A stretch of 64,000 nucleotides of DNA from Corynebacterium suranareeae (GCF_002355155.1 NZ_AP017369.1:2480001-2544000); one strand, 5' to 3'; shown: positions 36,732-46,631, numbered from the stretch's first letter. Notes: generated by a model from the sequence alone, not told the origin. Made by a program: numbers and translations.

Positions 36732-37181
36732 TTATGACTTCTTGTTTCCACGCTGAACAAGGCAAGATCCCTGCCAAGCGCCGAGACGTTCCGCCTTGGT
36801 CTGCACCAGTCCTGCCAATTGAGCAGATTCGGAGATAACTCCTGGAGCTAGAGCCCCTTCTTTGCCAATCCCAGGGGTCAATACCCAAACTCGACCATTT
36901 TCAGCGAGGGAGCGGATGGAATCCACAAGTCCGTCGACGAGATCGCCGTCATCCTCGCGCCACCAGAGCAGCACGACATCGCACAGCTCGTCGGTTTCTT
37001 CATCGAGCAGTTCCTCACCGATTGCATCTTCGATGGACTCGCTGATCAGCGTGTCGGAATCTTCATCCCACCCAATTTCTTGGACGATATGACCCGATTG
37101 AATGCCGAGTAGTTGAGCATAATCCTGGGCACCCTGCTTGACTGCGCCCGGAGCGTCGGCCACTTTAATAATCCTCCTCAT
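36732..37181 (-). CDS. DUF3052-family protein
   Basis: A 149-residue acidic soluble protein, MRRIIKVADAPGAVKQGAQD and so on. It has a YAQLLGIQSGHIVQEIGWDED start region, a central DVVLLWWREDDGDL strand-turn and RVWVLTPGIGKEGALAPGVI, characteristic of the DUF3052 family. Function is unknown. In mycobacteria the homologue (Rv2239c) is also encoded divergently from aceE, so the link is conserved. I use ATG 37181; the upstream in-frame ATG at 37217 adds 12 unconserved residues. Confidence 0.85.
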   Translation of the reverse strand: MRRIIKVADAPGAVKQGAQDYAQLLGIQSGHIVQEIGWDEDSDTLISESIEDAIGEELLDEETDELCDVVLLWWREDDGDLVDGLVDSIRSLAENGRVWVLTPGIGKEGALAPGVISESAQLAGLVQTKAERLGAWQGSCLVQRGNKKS

Positions 37182-37503
37182 GTAGGCCCCAAAATTGTTA
37201 CAGCTCCATGTTTTCAATATGGGACTGCGGGGCTATTGATATATCCGAATTGCACATTACCGCCCAACAGGCACTAAGAACCACCTTTCCTAGGATTTTT
37301 TTCCATTTCCTCCCCCATTTCGCTGTGATACATAAGTATCTCCTCGACCCCAACTATGAAAAGGAAAAGTTTTCGAAGTTAGATTTCCCATCCAATACAT
37401 CAAAATGATTCGCCCAACCTTGTAAAAAATCGCAGAAATCTCACCGCAAGAATTCATCAAAAAGGACATCAGACCTGTAGTTTTATGCGTTTTAAATCGA
37501 TCA

Positions 37504-37519
37504 TGAGAGAAACATCACA
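37504..37519. promoter_or_regulatory. Possible GlxR (CRP-like) site upstream of aceE
   Basis: TGAGAGAAACATCACA fits TGTGA-N6-TCACA with one mismatch in the half sites. GlxR is the cAMP-dependent global regulator of C. glutamicum. The match is good but not perfect. Confidence 0.4.
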
Positions 37520-37545
37520 CTACCCTCAAACTTTTTAGAGAATAT

Positions 37546-37564
37546 CTTTGCAAAACTTTGCAAA
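37546..37564 (+). promoter_or_regulatory. RamB-type site upstream of aceE
   Basis: AAAACTTTGCAAA (37552-37564) matches the RamB consensus (A/G)(A/G)AACTTTGCAAA exactly, and a second CTTTGCAAA overlaps it at 37546-37554. RamB, the regulator of acetate metabolism, is known to control aceE in C. glutamicum. Confidence 0.7.
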
Positions 37565-37850
37565 GGGTAATGAACTTGCAGCTAGTTTCCGTAGAAATGT
37601 TCTTTAAAAAATCCACAACAATTGCCAGGAAGCGCTCCAATTGAGCGTTCACCCAAATGGCAACGACTGCCCAACTGCCCTAGCGAGTCACTCAGTAAAA
37701 CAAAACTTCGGTCTTGCGTATCCTTGTTAATAACTTATGCGTTAACTCGTTTGCGCCTTTTGGTGTGCCAGAATTTAGGTACGACCAAGGTTGAGGCCGG
37801 GAAACCGGGACGTATAAACGAAACAAAACATTCCAACAGGAGGTGTGGAA

Positions 37851-40619
37851 ATGGCCGATCAAGCAAAACTTGGTGGCAAGCCCTCAGATGACTCTAACTT
37901 CGCGATGATCCGCGATGGCGTGGCATCTTATTTGAACGACTCTGATCCGGAGGAGACCAACGAGTGGATGGATTCCCTCGATGGACTACTCCAGGAGTCT
38001 TCTCCAGAACGTGCTCGTTACCTCATGCTTCGTTTGCTTGAGCGTGCATCTGCAAAGCGCGTATCTCTCCCCCCAATGACGTCTACCGATTACGTCAACA
38101 CCATTCCAACCTCAATGGAACCTGATTTCCCAGGTGATGAGGAAATGGAAAAGCGCTACCGTCGTTGGATCCGCTGGAACGCAGCAATCATGGTTCACCG
38201 TGCGCAGCGTCCAGGCATTGGTGTTGGTGGACACATCTCCACTTATGCGGGTGCAGCCCCACTTTATGAAGTTGGATTCAACCACTTCTTCCGCGGCAAG
38301 GATCACCCAGGTGGAGGCGACCAGGTCTTCTTCCAGGGTCACGCATCACCAGGTATGTACGCACGCGCATTCATGGAGGGTCGTCTTTCCGAGGACGATC
38401 TAGATGGCTTCCGCCAGGAAGTGTCCCGCGAACAAGGTGGTATTCCTTCTTACCCACACCCACACGGAATGAAAGACTTCTGGGAGTTCCCAACCGTGTC
38501 CATGGGTCTTGGCCCAATGGATGCCATCTACCAGGCACGTTTCAACCGTTACCTCCACAACCGTGGCATCAAGGACACCTCCGACCAGCACGTCTGGGCA
38601 TTCCTTGGTGATGGCGAAATGGATGAGCCAGAATCACGTGGCCTTATCCAGCAAGCCGCACTGAACAATCTGGACAACCTGACCTTCGTGGTCAACTGTA
38701 ACCTGCAGCGTCTCGACGGACCTGTTCGCGGTAACACCAAGATCATTCAGGAACTCGAGTCCTTCTTCCGCGGCGCAGGTTGGTCTGTGATCAAGGTCGT
38801 TTGGGGTCGCGAGTGGGATGAACTTCTGGAAAAGGACCAAGATGGTGCACTTGTTGAGATCATGAACAACACCTCCGACGGTGATTACCAGACCTTCAAG
38901 GCTAACGACGGCGCATACGTTCGTGAGCACTTCTTCGGACGTGACCCACGCACTGCAAAGCTCGTTGAGAACATGACCGATGAGGAAATCTGGAAACTCC
39001 CACGTGGTGGACACGATTACCGCAAGGTCTACGCAGCTTACAAGCGCGCTCTAGAGACCAAGGATCGCCCAACCGTGATTCTTGCTCACACCATTAAGGG
39101 CTACGGACTTGGCCACAACTTCGAGGGCCGTAACGCAACCCACCAGATGAAGAAGCTCACGCTTGATGATCTGAAGCTGTTCCGCGACAAGCAGGGCATC
39201 CCAATCACTGATGAGCAACTGGAGAAGGATCCTTACCTTCCTCCTTACTACCACCCAGGTGAAGACGCTCCTGAAATTAAGTACATGAAGGAACGTCGTG
39301 CAGCACTTGGTGGTTACCTGCCTGAACGTCGCGAGAACTACGAACCTCTTCAGGTTCCACCACTGGACAAGCTTCGTTCAGTACGTAAGGGTTCTGGTAA
39401 GCAGCAGATTGCTACCACCATGGCAACAGTGCGTACCTTCAAGGAATTGATGCGCGATAAGGGTCTGGCAGATCGCTTAGTCCCAATCATTCCTGATGAA
39501 GCACGTACCTTCGGTTTGGACTCCTGGTTCCCAACCCTGAAGATCTACAACCCGCACGGTCAAAACTACGTGCCAGTTGACCACGATCTGATGCTCTCCT
39601 ACCGTGAAGCTGCCGAAGGCCAGATCCTGCACGAAGGCATCAACGAGGCCGGTTCCATGGCATCGTTTATTGCTGCAGGTACTTCTTACGCCACCCACGG
39701 CAAGGCCATGGTTCCGATTTACATCTTCTACTCGATGTTCGGATTCCAGCGCACCGGTGACTCCATCTGGGCAGCAGCCGATCAAATGGCACGTGGCTTC
39801 CTGCTGGGTGCTACTGCAGGCCGCACCACCCTGACCGGTGAAGGCCTCCAGCACATGGATGGACACTCACCTGTCTTGGCTTCCACCAACCCAGGCGTAG
39901 AGACCTATGACCCAGCGTTCTCCTACGAGATCGCTCACCTGGTTCACCGTGGAATTGACCGCATGTATGGACCAGATAAGGGTGAAGATGTCATCTACTA
40001 CATCACCATCTACAACGAGCCAACTCCTCAGCCAGCTGAGCCAGAAGGACTAGACGTAGAAGGCCTACACAAGGGCATCTACCTGTACTCCCGTGGTGAA
40101 GGTACTGGGCATGAAGCAAATATCTTGGCTTCTGGTGTCGGTATGCAGTGGGCGCTCAAGGCACAAGAAATCCTCGAGGCAGATTACGGAGTTCGTGCCA
40201 ACATTTACTCCGCTACCTCATGGGTTAACCTTGCTCGCGATGGTGCTGCACGCAACAAGGAGCTGCTGCGCAACCCAGGTTCTGATGTCGGAGAGGCATT
40301 TGTCACCACCCAGCTAAAGCAGACTTCCGGCCCATACGTTGCCGTTTCTGACTTCTCCACTGATCTGCCAAACCAGATCCGTGAATGGGTTCCAGGCGAC
40401 TACACCGTGCTTGGTGCAGACGGATTCGGATTCTCCGATACCCGCCCTGCAGCTCGTCGTTTCTTCAACATCGATGCTGAGTCTGTCGTCGTTGCCGTGC
40501 TGAATTCCCTGGCACGCGAAGGCAAGATCGACGTCTCCGTAGCTGCTCAGGCTGCGAAGAAGTTCAAGCTAGACGATCCAACTAGCGTTTCCGTGGATCC
40601 AAACGCTCCTGAGGAATAA
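37851..40619 (+). CDS. aceE: Pyruvate dehydrogenase E1 component AceE
   Basis: AceE decarboxylates pyruvate with thiamine diphosphate and passes the acetyl group to the lipoyl arm of E2, the entry into the TCA cycle. The 922-residue homodimeric type is typical of this group. The ThDP motif is clear: [13 protein letters not shown] followed by NLTFVVNCN. Other blocks are [47 protein letters not shown] and the transketolase-like centre [17 protein letters not shown] 37851 is preceded by AGGAGGTG, a near-perfect ribosome site; the ATG two codons earlier lies inside that site. It stands alone with a terminator, far from its E2 gene at the window start. Confidence 0.98.
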   Translation: MADQAKLGGKPSDDSNFAMIRDGVASYLNDSDPEETNEWMDSLDGLLQESSPERARYLMLRLLERASAKRVSLPPMTSTDYVNTIPTSMEPDFPGDEEMEKRYRRWIRWNAAIMVHRAQRPGIGVGGHISTYAGAAPLYEVGFNHFFRGKDHPGGGDQVFFQGHASPGMYARAFMEGRLSEDDLDGFRQEVSREQGGIPSYPHPHGMKDFWEFPTVSMGLGPMDAIYQARFNRYLHNRGIKDTSDQHVWAFLGDGEMDEPESRGLIQQAALNNLDNLTFVVNCNLQRLDGPVRGNTKIIQELESFFRGAGWSVIKVVWGREWDELLEKDQDGALVEIMNNTSDGDYQTFKANDGAYVREHFFGRDPRTAKLVENMTDEEIWKLPRGGHDYRKVYAAYKRALETKDRPTVILAHTIKGYGLGHNFEGRNATHQMKKLTLDDLKLFRDKQGIPITDEQLEKDPYLPPYYHPGEDAPEIKYMKERRAALGGYLPERRENYEPLQVPPLDKLRSVRKGSGKQQIATTMATVRTFKELMRDKGLADRLVPIIPDEARTFGLDSWFPTLKIYNPHGQNYVPVDHDLMLSYREAAEGQILHEGINEAGSMASFIAAGTSYATHGKAMVPIYIFYSMFGFQRTGDSIWAAADQMARGFLLGATAGRTTLTGEGLQHMDGHSPVLASTNPGVETYDPAFSYEIAHLVHRGIDRMYGPDKGEDVIYYITIYNEPTPQPAEPEGLDVEGLHKGIYLYSRGEGTGHEANILASGVGMQWALKAQEILEADYGVRANIYSATSWVNLARDGAARNKELLRNPGSDVGEAFVTTQLKQTSGPYVAVSDFSTDLPNQIREWVPGDYTVLGADGFGFSDTRPAARRFFNIDAESVVVAVLNSLAREGKIDVSVAAQAAKKFKLDDPTSVSVDPNAPEE

Positions 40620-40637
40620 ACCACCTAAGGATAGATA

Positions 40638-40674
40638 AATCCCGCCGCCGGACGTTAGTCTGGCGGCGGGATTC
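40638..40674. terminator. Bidirectional terminator between aceE and the ABC operon
   Basis: AATCCCGCCGCC and GGCGGCGGGATT form a perfect GC-rich stem with a nine-to-eleven-base loop, 18 bases after the aceE stop. It lies between aceE and the convergent ABC operon. Confidence 0.88.
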
Positions 40675-40690
40675 GTCGTAAAGCAAGCTT

Positions 40691-41482
40691 TTAGCCGAGG
40701 AACGCCTTGTCGGACAATGTTGCGCCCTTGATGTTGGCAAATTCCTGCAGCAAATCACGCACCGTCAACTTCGACTTCGTTGCTTGATCTGCTTCATAGA
40801 CAATCTTTCCTTCATGCATCATGATCAACCGGTTGCCCAGGCGAATCGCCTGTTCCATGTTGTGGGTAACCATGAGAGTGGTCAAATTGCCGTCGGCCAC
40901 AATCTTTTCAGTCAAGGTCGTAACCAGCTCGGCACGCTGCGGATCAAGCGCTGCGGTGTGCTCGTCCAACAACATGATCTTCGGCTGTGTGAAACCAGCC
41001 ATGAGCAGTGACAACGCCTGGCGCTGACCACCTGAAAGCAACCCGACCTTGGCAGTAAGCCTGTTTTCCAAGCCTAACTCGAGGCGCTCAAGCTCTTGTT
41101 TGAATAATTCGCGACGCTTTGAAGACAGCGCAAGCCCCAAGCCTCGACGCTTACCGCGCAGCAAGGCGATCGCCAGGTTTTCTTCAATGGTGAGATTTGG
41201 AGCAGTACCTGCTAAAGGGTCCTGGAAAACTCGGCCAATGTAGCGGGCACGCTTGTGCTCCGACATTTTATTGACCTTGTTTCCATCGATGGAGATCGTG
41301 CCGGAATCCACAATCAACCGGCCTGAGACCGCATTCAGCATGGTGGATTTTCCGGCACCGTTGGAGCCGATGACAGTGACAAAATCTCCTTCCGCCATCT
41401 CCAACTTAAGGCTCTGCAAAGCTCGACGCTCATTGACAGTGCCTGGGAAAAATGTTTTAGAAATTCCGTTGATGGATAACAT
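40691..41482 (-). CDS. ABC transporter ATP-binding protein
   Basis: A 263-residue ABC ATPase that drives import. It shows Walker A GSNGAGKST, the Q-loop region GRVFQDPLAG, the signature LLSGGQRQALS, Walker B IMLLDEHTA and the H-loop VTHNMEQA. It is the last gene of a three-gene importer operon: lipoprotein, permease, ATPase, with junctions of -4 and +3 bases. The type (TrpX-like lipoprotein, large branched permease) belongs to a family associated with aromatic amino acid or nucleoside-like uptake; the substrate here is not determined. Confidence 0.95.
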   Translation of the reverse strand: MLSINGISKTFFPGTVNERRALQSLKLEMAEGDFVTVIGSNGAGKSTMLNAVSGRLIVDSGTISIDGNKVNKMSEHKRARYIGRVFQDPLAGTAPNLTIEENLAIALLRGKRRGLGLALSSKRRELFKQELERLELGLENRLTAKVGLLSGGQRQALSLLMAGFTQPKIMLLDEHTAALDPQRAELVTTLTEKIVADGNLTTLMVTHNMEQAIRLGNRLIMMHEGKIVYEADQATKSKLTVRDLLQEFANIKGATLSDKAFLG

Positions 41483-41485
41483 TTT

Positions 41486-42379
41486 TTAAGCCTCCACTCC
41501 CACTGGTTGAGCCTTTGGTTTAGGTGCTTTGGAGAACTTAGCGCGCCACCTAGGCAACAGCATGGCAACCACCACCAAGATCGCTGAAATTGCTTTCATA
41601 TCGTTGGGGTCTAATCCAAGGCGCAGCGCGGCGAAGATGATGAGTCGGTATGCGATTGCACCAACAATCACTGCAAGAACCGCCAACCACACGCGACGTT
41701 GACCGAAAATTGCTTGACCCAAGATAACCGAGGCAAGGCCGATAACAATGAGGCCAATGCCCATCGAAATATCTGCAAAGCCCTGGTACTGGGCGATAAG
41801 AGCACCAGCAAGACCGACAAAACCATTAGACAAGGAGATGGTAAGAATTTTGGTGAAATCAGTTGACACGCCAAAGGACTGCACCATCGGACCATTGTCA
41901 CCAGTCGACCGCAACGACAAACCAATGTCGGTGTTGAGGAACCAGATTACAATAAGCCCTAAAATAGCCACCGCCACAGCCAAAATAGCTGGTCCTGCCC
42001 ACGTACCTAAAAGACCAGCATCACGAAGCGGAGTGAAAAGGTTATCGGTGCGCAACAGCGGCACGTTGGCACCGCCCATAATGCGCAAGTTCACCGACCA
42101 CAACGCAATCATGGTCAAAATACCGGCAAGCAAACCATCGATTTTGCCCTTGGTGTGCAGCAAACCCGTGATCATGCCAGCTAAAAAGCCCGTGAAAAAT
42201 CCAGCAACAGTAGCCAAAATCGGATGCCAGCCAGACATCAGAGCCATGGCTGCGGTAGCCGCACCGGTGGTGAGGCTACCGTCAACGGTGAGGTCGGGGA
42301 AATTGAGCACACGGAACGTCAAATAGACACCCAGTGCGACAACTCCGTATAAAAGTCCGAACTCAAAAGCGCCGATCAT
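41486..42379 (-). CDS. ABC transporter permease
   Basis: A 297-residue membrane protein with eight to nine hydrophobic segments, of the BPD_transp_2 (LivH/RbsC-like) permease family: the start GAFEFGLLYGVVALGVYLTFRV and LNFPDLTVDGSLTTGAATAA are typical of the TrpY-like group, which sits with TrpX-like lipoproteins. The start overlaps the lipoprotein gene's last four bases, so synthesis is coupled. Confidence 0.92.
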   Translation of the reverse strand: MIGAFEFGLLYGVVALGVYLTFRVLNFPDLTVDGSLTTGAATAAMALMSGWHPILATVAGFFTGFLAGMITGLLHTKGKIDGLLAGILTMIALWSVNLRIMGGANVPLLRTDNLFTPLRDAGLLGTWAGPAILAVAVAILGLIVIWFLNTDIGLSLRSTGDNGPMVQSFGVSTDFTKILTISLSNGFVGLAGALIAQYQGFADISMGIGLIVIGLASVILGQAIFGQRRVWLAVLAVIVGAIAYRLIIFAALRLGLDPNDMKAISAILVVVAMLLPRWRAKFSKAPKPKAQPVGVEA

Positions 42380-43368
42380 ACGCGGTCGGCCTTATCCAAA
42401 ATCTCTTGAGGAATCTCTACCCCCTGGCGCTCAGCAGCGTCCTCATTGATCACATAAGTGAACTCAGTTGCAGTCTCCACAGGCATGGTTGCTGGGTCCT
42501 CACCGTCTTGCAGAATACGCAGAGCCATTTCACCGGTCTGGCGGCCAAGCTCGGTGTAATCAATACCCAACGTTGCTAGCGCGCCACCTTCAACGGTGCC
42601 AGCTTCAGCAGCAATCACAGGGATCTGCTTTTGCTCTGCAACCTGGACAAGGGAAGAGATGCCGGAAACCACCATGTTGTCAGTTGGTACGTAGATGACA
42701 TCAACATCGCCCAAGGCCTCAACAGCCTGCTGAATTTCATTGACGGTGGTGACAGTCTGGGTCTTTACTGAAAGTCCCAGTGGCTCTGCTGCCTTGGTGA
42801 CTTCATCAACCTGGACCTGGGAGTTAACCTCACCAGATGCGTACACAATGCCGATGGATTCAGCATCAGGAACCAACTGCTGCAAAAGCTCTAGCTGCTG
42901 CTCGATTGGTGCGATATCGGAAGTACCGGTGACATTGCCACCTGGAGCTTCATTGGAATCAACCAGCTCAGCGGAAACTGCATCAGTGACAGCGGTGAAC
43001 AGCACTGGAATGTTGGTGATGTTTTGTGCCGTCGCCTGGGCTGCAGGGGTAGCCACAGCCAACACCAGATCCAGGTTGTCAGACGCAAACTGCTGAGAAA
43101 TAGTTAGTGCAGTACCCTGCTCACCGTTGGCATTTTGCTCATCAAAGGTGACGTCAACGCCCGCCTCTTCAAAAGCTTCCTTGAATCCTGCGGTTGCTGC
43201 ATCAAGCGCAGGGTGCTGAACGAGCTGGTTAATGCCAACCCGGTAGGAATCGCCACTAGCAGAATCATTGGATGCAGCGCTATCGCTAGAATCGCTTGAG
43301 CACGATGCCAATGCCAAAGCACCTACGGTAAAGATGCTTGCGAGTACCTTCGAACGAGAAGAAAACAT
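42376..43368 (-). CDS. ABC transporter substrate-binding lipoprotein (TrpX-like)
   Basis: A 330-residue extracytoplasmic binding protein. The signal peptide ends in the lipobox LALASC, with lipid-modified Cys23, followed by a Ser/Asp-rich linker. The mature part is of the ABC_sub_bind (DUF534/TrpX) family, seen from YRVGINQLVQHPALDAATAG, DLVLAVATPAAQAT, NIPVLFTAVTDAV and GIVYASGEVNSQVQVDE. It binds an unknown small ligand. It is the first gene of the importer operon; a clear inverted repeat in its leader (43458-43480) may control it. Confidence 0.92.
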   Translation of the reverse strand: MFSSRSKVLASIFTVGALALASCSSDSSDSAASNDSASGDSYRVGINQLVQHPALDAATAGFKEAFEEAGVDVTFDEQNANGEQGTALTISQQFASDNLDLVLAVATPAAQATAQNITNIPVLFTAVTDAVSAELVDSNEAPGGNVTGTSDIAPIEQQLELLQQLVPDAESIGIVYASGEVNSQVQVDEVTKAAEPLGLSVKTQTVTTVNEIQQAVEALGDVDVIYVPTDNMVVSGISSLVQVAEQKQIPVIAAEAGTVEGGALATLGIDYTELGRQTGEMALRILQDGEDPATMPVETATEFTYVINEDAAERQGVEIPQEILDKADRV

Positions 43369-43457
43369 GGCACATCTCCTTAAAAGTGTTAAGTGTTAAA
43401 AGGGGCAGACAGCGTCAGCACATGTCTCGATTCAGATCCATATGTGAATTGCCTCAT

Positions 43458-43480
43458 GGTTGAACTTACTTGTTCAACCA
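43458..43480. promoter_or_regulatory. Inverted repeat in leader of ABC operon
   Basis: TGGTTGAAC (43458-43466) and GTTCAACCA (43472-43480) form a perfect nine-base inverted repeat with five bases between, about 90 bases upstream of the lipoprotein gene. There is no T tract, so an operator is more likely than a terminator. A weak GlxR-like TGTGA-N6-TCATG begins at 43443. Confidence 0.55.
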
Positions 43481-43640
43481 GTCATATGCGCAATTTCTCC
43501 AGCGCACCCAAGCCAAACGGGTGCACCATTTAAAATCAACTGTGCTACGTAGGGGTGTTTTACCTTGTCGATTCAATTCATATGGTTTAGAAAAGAACTT
43601 TCCCCCATTATGAATTTCACGGACTAGAGTAGGGAGCACC

Positions 43641-44432
43641 ATGAACGTTTCCTCAAATAAACCCAGTGACTCTGACCGCGAATACCTTCAATCAGAACTC
43701 ACCCGGCTCGTTGGCCAGGGACGACTCGATTTAGATACGTACCAAAATGTGGTTGACACTGTTTGGTCTACGGATGATCTAGGCGAGTTGATGAGGATCC
43801 GTGCCCGCTATCTTGGAGGACCTCAATTACCTCCACAAACCCCACCCCAGCATTATGGGCAACCAAGCTACGGCCAGTCTGGAGTGGGCTACCAAAATCT
43901 CCCCCAGCAGCAACCGGGCTACTACCCCACTCCGCATGAAACACACATGCAGCAGCCTCCGATGCACCAGCCACCTACCAGACCACAGCAATATCAGCCG
44001 GGTCCACAAGGGGGAATTCCGGTAGGTGGGCACTTGCCGCAAAATGGCCCTGAATATAGCCCAGAGCCTGAAACTTCAACGATGGGTTCTATCCAAAAAT
44101 CTGGAGAATGGCTTGTTCCTGCCTATTCTGCCTACAAGCTCAATGGTGCTGATTTATTCCTAGACATCCGTCACGCTACTGCCGCGGCACCAATTATTAC
44201 CTTTGATGTAAATATGACCATGGCATCCATGACGCTCATTGTTCCACCGGGTGTTCATGTTGAAGTACAAATGTCGTCCAAGAATTGGTCAGATTTTAAA
44301 GTACAGACGTCTAATCCCATCCCCGGTGCTCCACGCGTGATCATCACTGGTGTGTCCAGAGCTTCTGGGTTGAAGGTGTTAACCAAACACCCGAATGAGC
44401 CTTTCGGGTTTTGGCAGAAAATGTTTGAGTAA
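43641..44432 (+). CDS. DUF1707 protein with Pro/Gln-rich linker
   Basis: A 263-residue protein. Residues 5-55 are a DUF1707 (SHOCT-like) domain: SDSDREYLQSELTRLVGQGR and LDLDTYQNVVDTVWSTDDLGEL. Residues about 60-145 are a low-complexity linker rich in Pro, Gln, Tyr and Gly. Residues 150-263 are a beta-rich domain (FLDIRHATAAAPIITFDVN and IVPPGVHVEVQMSS) resembling LiaF-like C-terminal domains. Proteins of this build often take part in envelope stress signalling, but this one has no membrane segment. Function unknown. It converges on the hydrolase gene with a three-base gap. Confidence 0.8.
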   Translation: MNVSSNKPSDSDREYLQSELTRLVGQGRLDLDTYQNVVDTVWSTDDLGELMRIRARYLGGPQLPPQTPPQHYGQPSYGQSGVGYQNLPQQQPGYYPTPHETHMQQPPMHQPPTRPQQYQPGPQGGIPVGGHLPQNGPEYSPEPETSTMGSIQKSGEWLVPAYSAYKLNGADLFLDIRHATAAAPIITFDVNMTMASMTLIVPPGVHVEVQMSSKNWSDFKVQTSNPIPGAPRVIITGVSRASGLKVLTKHPNEPFGFWQKMFE

Positions 44433-44435
44433 CTC

Positions 44436-45458
44436 CTAGGTTTGATCAATCACATCCAAAATATTGCCAATCGCGTTGTTTAAAATTCCCGGAGCTTCTA
44501 AGGGGAGCATATGCCCTGCTCCTTCGGCGATTTGAAGCCGAGCTCCAGGCCAAACCTCACAGATCCTATCGGCTTGTCCGATTGGTGTGACATCATCTAA
44601 TTCACCGGCTAACACATAGCCATTGAGGCCTTCCAAAGCAGGAGCTGCATCAAGCTCTTCGTGTTCTTGGAGGTCGTCGAAAAAACCCACAAAGGTATCC
44701 AGCGGAGTTTCGTGAATCATCGCTGCGTGAAAATTAATGACTTCATCATTGGTGTCACGTTGGAATACCGCAGTAGCTAAGGTGGGCGCTAGAAATTTGG
44801 TGGCGTATTGGCGAAATTTCTGTGCATCGTTGGGGGCTGCTTCAACGACGTTTTTCACGTTGTCAGCAATCGGTGATGCCAACACCTGCGGAAGTCCCTG
44901 TGTGGATAGGGATTCAATCGATGTTGCCACAAGAACCATTCCGACGATTCTTTGCCGAAGTTCAGCATCTGCACGTTTCACCAGGTTGAGTGCAGTAAGC
45001 CCTCCTAAAGAATGTCCCACCAAAATCAGCAGGCCCGTTGGGGCGTGTTCGTGGATGGCTGCAAGTACATCATTTGCGGTGCCTTCGATGGTGCAGAGCT
45101 CCGGGCGAACCCCGCCGGTGGCGCCGTGGCCGCGGGCGTCGATAAGCACGCTTCTAACCTGCGGATAGTGGGCCTGCAAGTAATCTACCTGCATGTAATA
45201 CACCTCAGCGGCGAGGGTAAAACCGTGGATAAACACGACAGTTGCGGTGGCGTTTTCTTCCGGTCCAACCATATAGGTGTGGATGTTGATGCCATCGGAT
45301 TCCACAACCGTATGCTTATCCACGTGTTTTAGACCTGGCGTGCGGTTTTTGCTGTATTCCAACCCGCGTTCTAAAAGAAGCCTTCGACGACCATTCGGTG
45401 TCATTGTTAATCGTGCTTTGTGGGCCGTTCCCCGCAGTCGACCGCGTTGTTTATCCAT
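44436..45458 (-). CDS. Alpha/beta hydrolase
   Basis: A 340-residue alpha/beta hydrolase fold protein. The nucleophile elbow is GHSLGG, the oxyanion strand is VVFIHGFTLAAEV, the acid lies in YVLAGELDDVTPIG and the catalytic histidine in AEGAGHMLPLEAP, so the triad is complete. It could be an esterase, lipase or peroxidase-like enzyme; the substrate is unknown. The first 45 residues are basic (RGRLRGTAHKARLTMTPNGR), an unusual extension. It is divergent from acpM. A GTCGATAAGC core lies inside the frame at 45138. Confidence 0.88.
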   Translation of the reverse strand: MDKQRGRLRGTAHKARLTMTPNGRRRLLLERGLEYSKNRTPGLKHVDKHTVVESDGINIHTYMVGPEENATATVVFIHGFTLAAEVYYMQVDYLQAHYPQVRSVLIDARGHGATGGVRPELCTIEGTANDVLAAIHEHAPTGLLILVGHSLGGLTALNLVKRADAELRQRIVGMVLVATSIESLSTQGLPQVLASPIADNVKNVVEAAPNDAQKFRQYATKFLAPTLATAVFQRDTNDEVINFHAAMIHETPLDTFVGFFDDLQEHEELDAAPALEGLNGYVLAGELDDVTPIGQADRICEVWPGARLQIAEGAGHMLPLEAPGILNNAIGNILDVIDQT

Positions 45459-45497
45459 AAGTCATAGCCTACAAGTGCTTTGAGGTAGTTTGGGGTA

Positions 45498-45767
45498 ATG
45501 GATTTAAACGACCTGAACACTACTGAAGCCCCAAATGTTTTTTCTCAACTGGCTCAAATTTTGCAGAATGTAGATGGCGTAGCTGCAGAAAGTGTTTCAC
45601 CAGAGTCCCGCTTTGTTGATGATCTAGCGATAAGTTCACTTAATTACATCGAATTAATTGTCAACGTAGAAGATGCCTTTGGTGTTCGCATTGAAGATGC
45701 CGATGCCAAAGATTTCACCACCGTGCAGGATCTGATTGATTTTATTAACACAAACAAGGTTGATTAG
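45498..45767 (+). CDS. acpM: Acyl carrier protein AcpM
   Basis: An 89-residue acyl carrier protein, the small acidic carrier that holds acyl chains on a phosphopantetheine arm. The helix II attachment region reads LAISSLNYIELIVNVED, with the modified serine probably Ser47; the residue before it, almost always Asp, is Ser here. DFTTVQDLIDFI closes the fold. C. glutamicum makes fatty acids with type I synthases and has no FAS-II cycle, so the partner of this carrier is not obvious. It is followed 36 bases later by the HAD gene. Confidence 0.9.
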   Translation: MDLNDLNTTEAPNVFSQLAQILQNVDGVAAESVSPESRFVDDLAISSLNYIELIVNVEDAFGVRIEDADAKDFTTVQDLIDFINTNKVD

Positions 45768-45803
45768 CCGGAAATTATTTCTGAAAAAAGGAACAATGGT
45801 GTT

Positions 45804-46631
45804 ATGACAGTAAACATTTCGTATCTGACCGACATGGATGGCGTCCTTATCAAAGAGGGCGAGATGATCCCAGGTGCAGATCGTTTTCTTCAGTCTCTCA
45901 CCGCGAACAATGTGGAGTTTATGGTTTTAACCAACAACTCCATTTTCACTCCTCGAGATCTATCAGCGCGTCTGCGCACCTCAGGTTTGGAGATTCCTCC
46001 AGAGCGCATTTGGACCTCTGCAACTGCCACGGCTCATTTTTTGAAAAGCCAAGTCAAAGAAGGCACCGCGTATGTTGTCGGCGAGTCCGGTTTAACCACC
46101 GCGCTGCATACCGCCGGCTGGATTTTAACCGATTCAAATCCCGAGTTTGTTGTCTTAGGTGAAACCCGCACCTATTCCTTCGAAGCGATCACCACTGCTA
46201 TTAACTTGATTCTGGGCGGTGCGCGTTTCATTTGCACCAACCCTGATGTCACCGGGCCGTCACCAAGCGGCATTTTGCCAGCAACAGGATCCGTGGCCGC
46301 GCTTATTACAGCTGCAACTGGGGCAGAACCGTATTACATCGGTAAGCCAAATCCTGTCATGATGCGCAGTGCGTTGAACACCATCGGTGCGCACTCCGAA
46401 CACACTGTCATGATTGGTGACCGCATGGATACTGATGTGAAGTCTGGTCTGGAAGCCGGACTGCGGACCATTCTTGTTCGAAGCGGAATTTCCGATGACG
46501 CCGAGATCCGTCGCTACCCCTTCCGCCCAACTCACGTGATCAATTCCATAGCTGACCTTGCAGATCGCTGGGATGACCCCTTCAACGACGGTGCATTTTT
46601 TGTTGATGATCAGCAGCAGCCCTCGGAGTAA
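45804..46631 (+). CDS. nagD: HAD-IIA family phosphatase (NagD-like)
   Basis: A 275-residue HAD phosphatase of the NagD/p-nitrophenylphosphatase group. Motif I is TDMDGVLIKEG (Asp10, Asp12), motif II MVLTNNS, motif III Lys in IGKPNPVMM and motif IV MIGDRMDTDVKSG, with a C2 cap between motifs II and III. It may dephosphorylate sugar or nucleotide monophosphates; the true substrate is unknown. The spacing suggests an operon acpM, HAD, and the APP1-like gene 25 bases downstream. Confidence 0.9.
   Translation: MTVNISYLTDMDGVLIKEGEMIPGADRFLQSLTANNVEFMVLTNNSIFTPRDLSARLRTSGLEIPPERIWTSATATAHFLKSQVKEGTAYVVGESGLTTALHTAGWILTDSNPEFVVLGETRTYSFEAITTAINLILGGARFICTNPDVTGPSPSGILPATGSVAALITAATGAEPYYIGKPNPVMMRSALNTIGAHSEHTVMIGDRMDTDVKSGLEAGLRTILVRSGISDDAEIRRYPFRPTHVINSIADLADRWDDPFNDGAFFVDDQQQPSE

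Larger units (their letters stand above)
37182..37850. other. 670-base divergent regulatory region, DUF3052 / aceE
   Basis: No gene is supported here. The stretch is AT-rich and holds the RamB-type and GlxR-like sites listed separately, and a small inverted repeat CGCTC-CAATT-GAGCG at about 37634-37650. The long distance suggests a long aceE leader or several promoters. Confidence 0.6.

Noticed and set aside
37208..37408. 66-residue frame before aceE
   Set aside because: It overlaps the DUF3052 start region, has no ribosome site and atypical AT-rich composition; the region looks regulatory.
37622..37891. 89-residue frame overlapping the aceE start
   Set aside because: It runs across the aceE ribosome site in another frame and shows no family.
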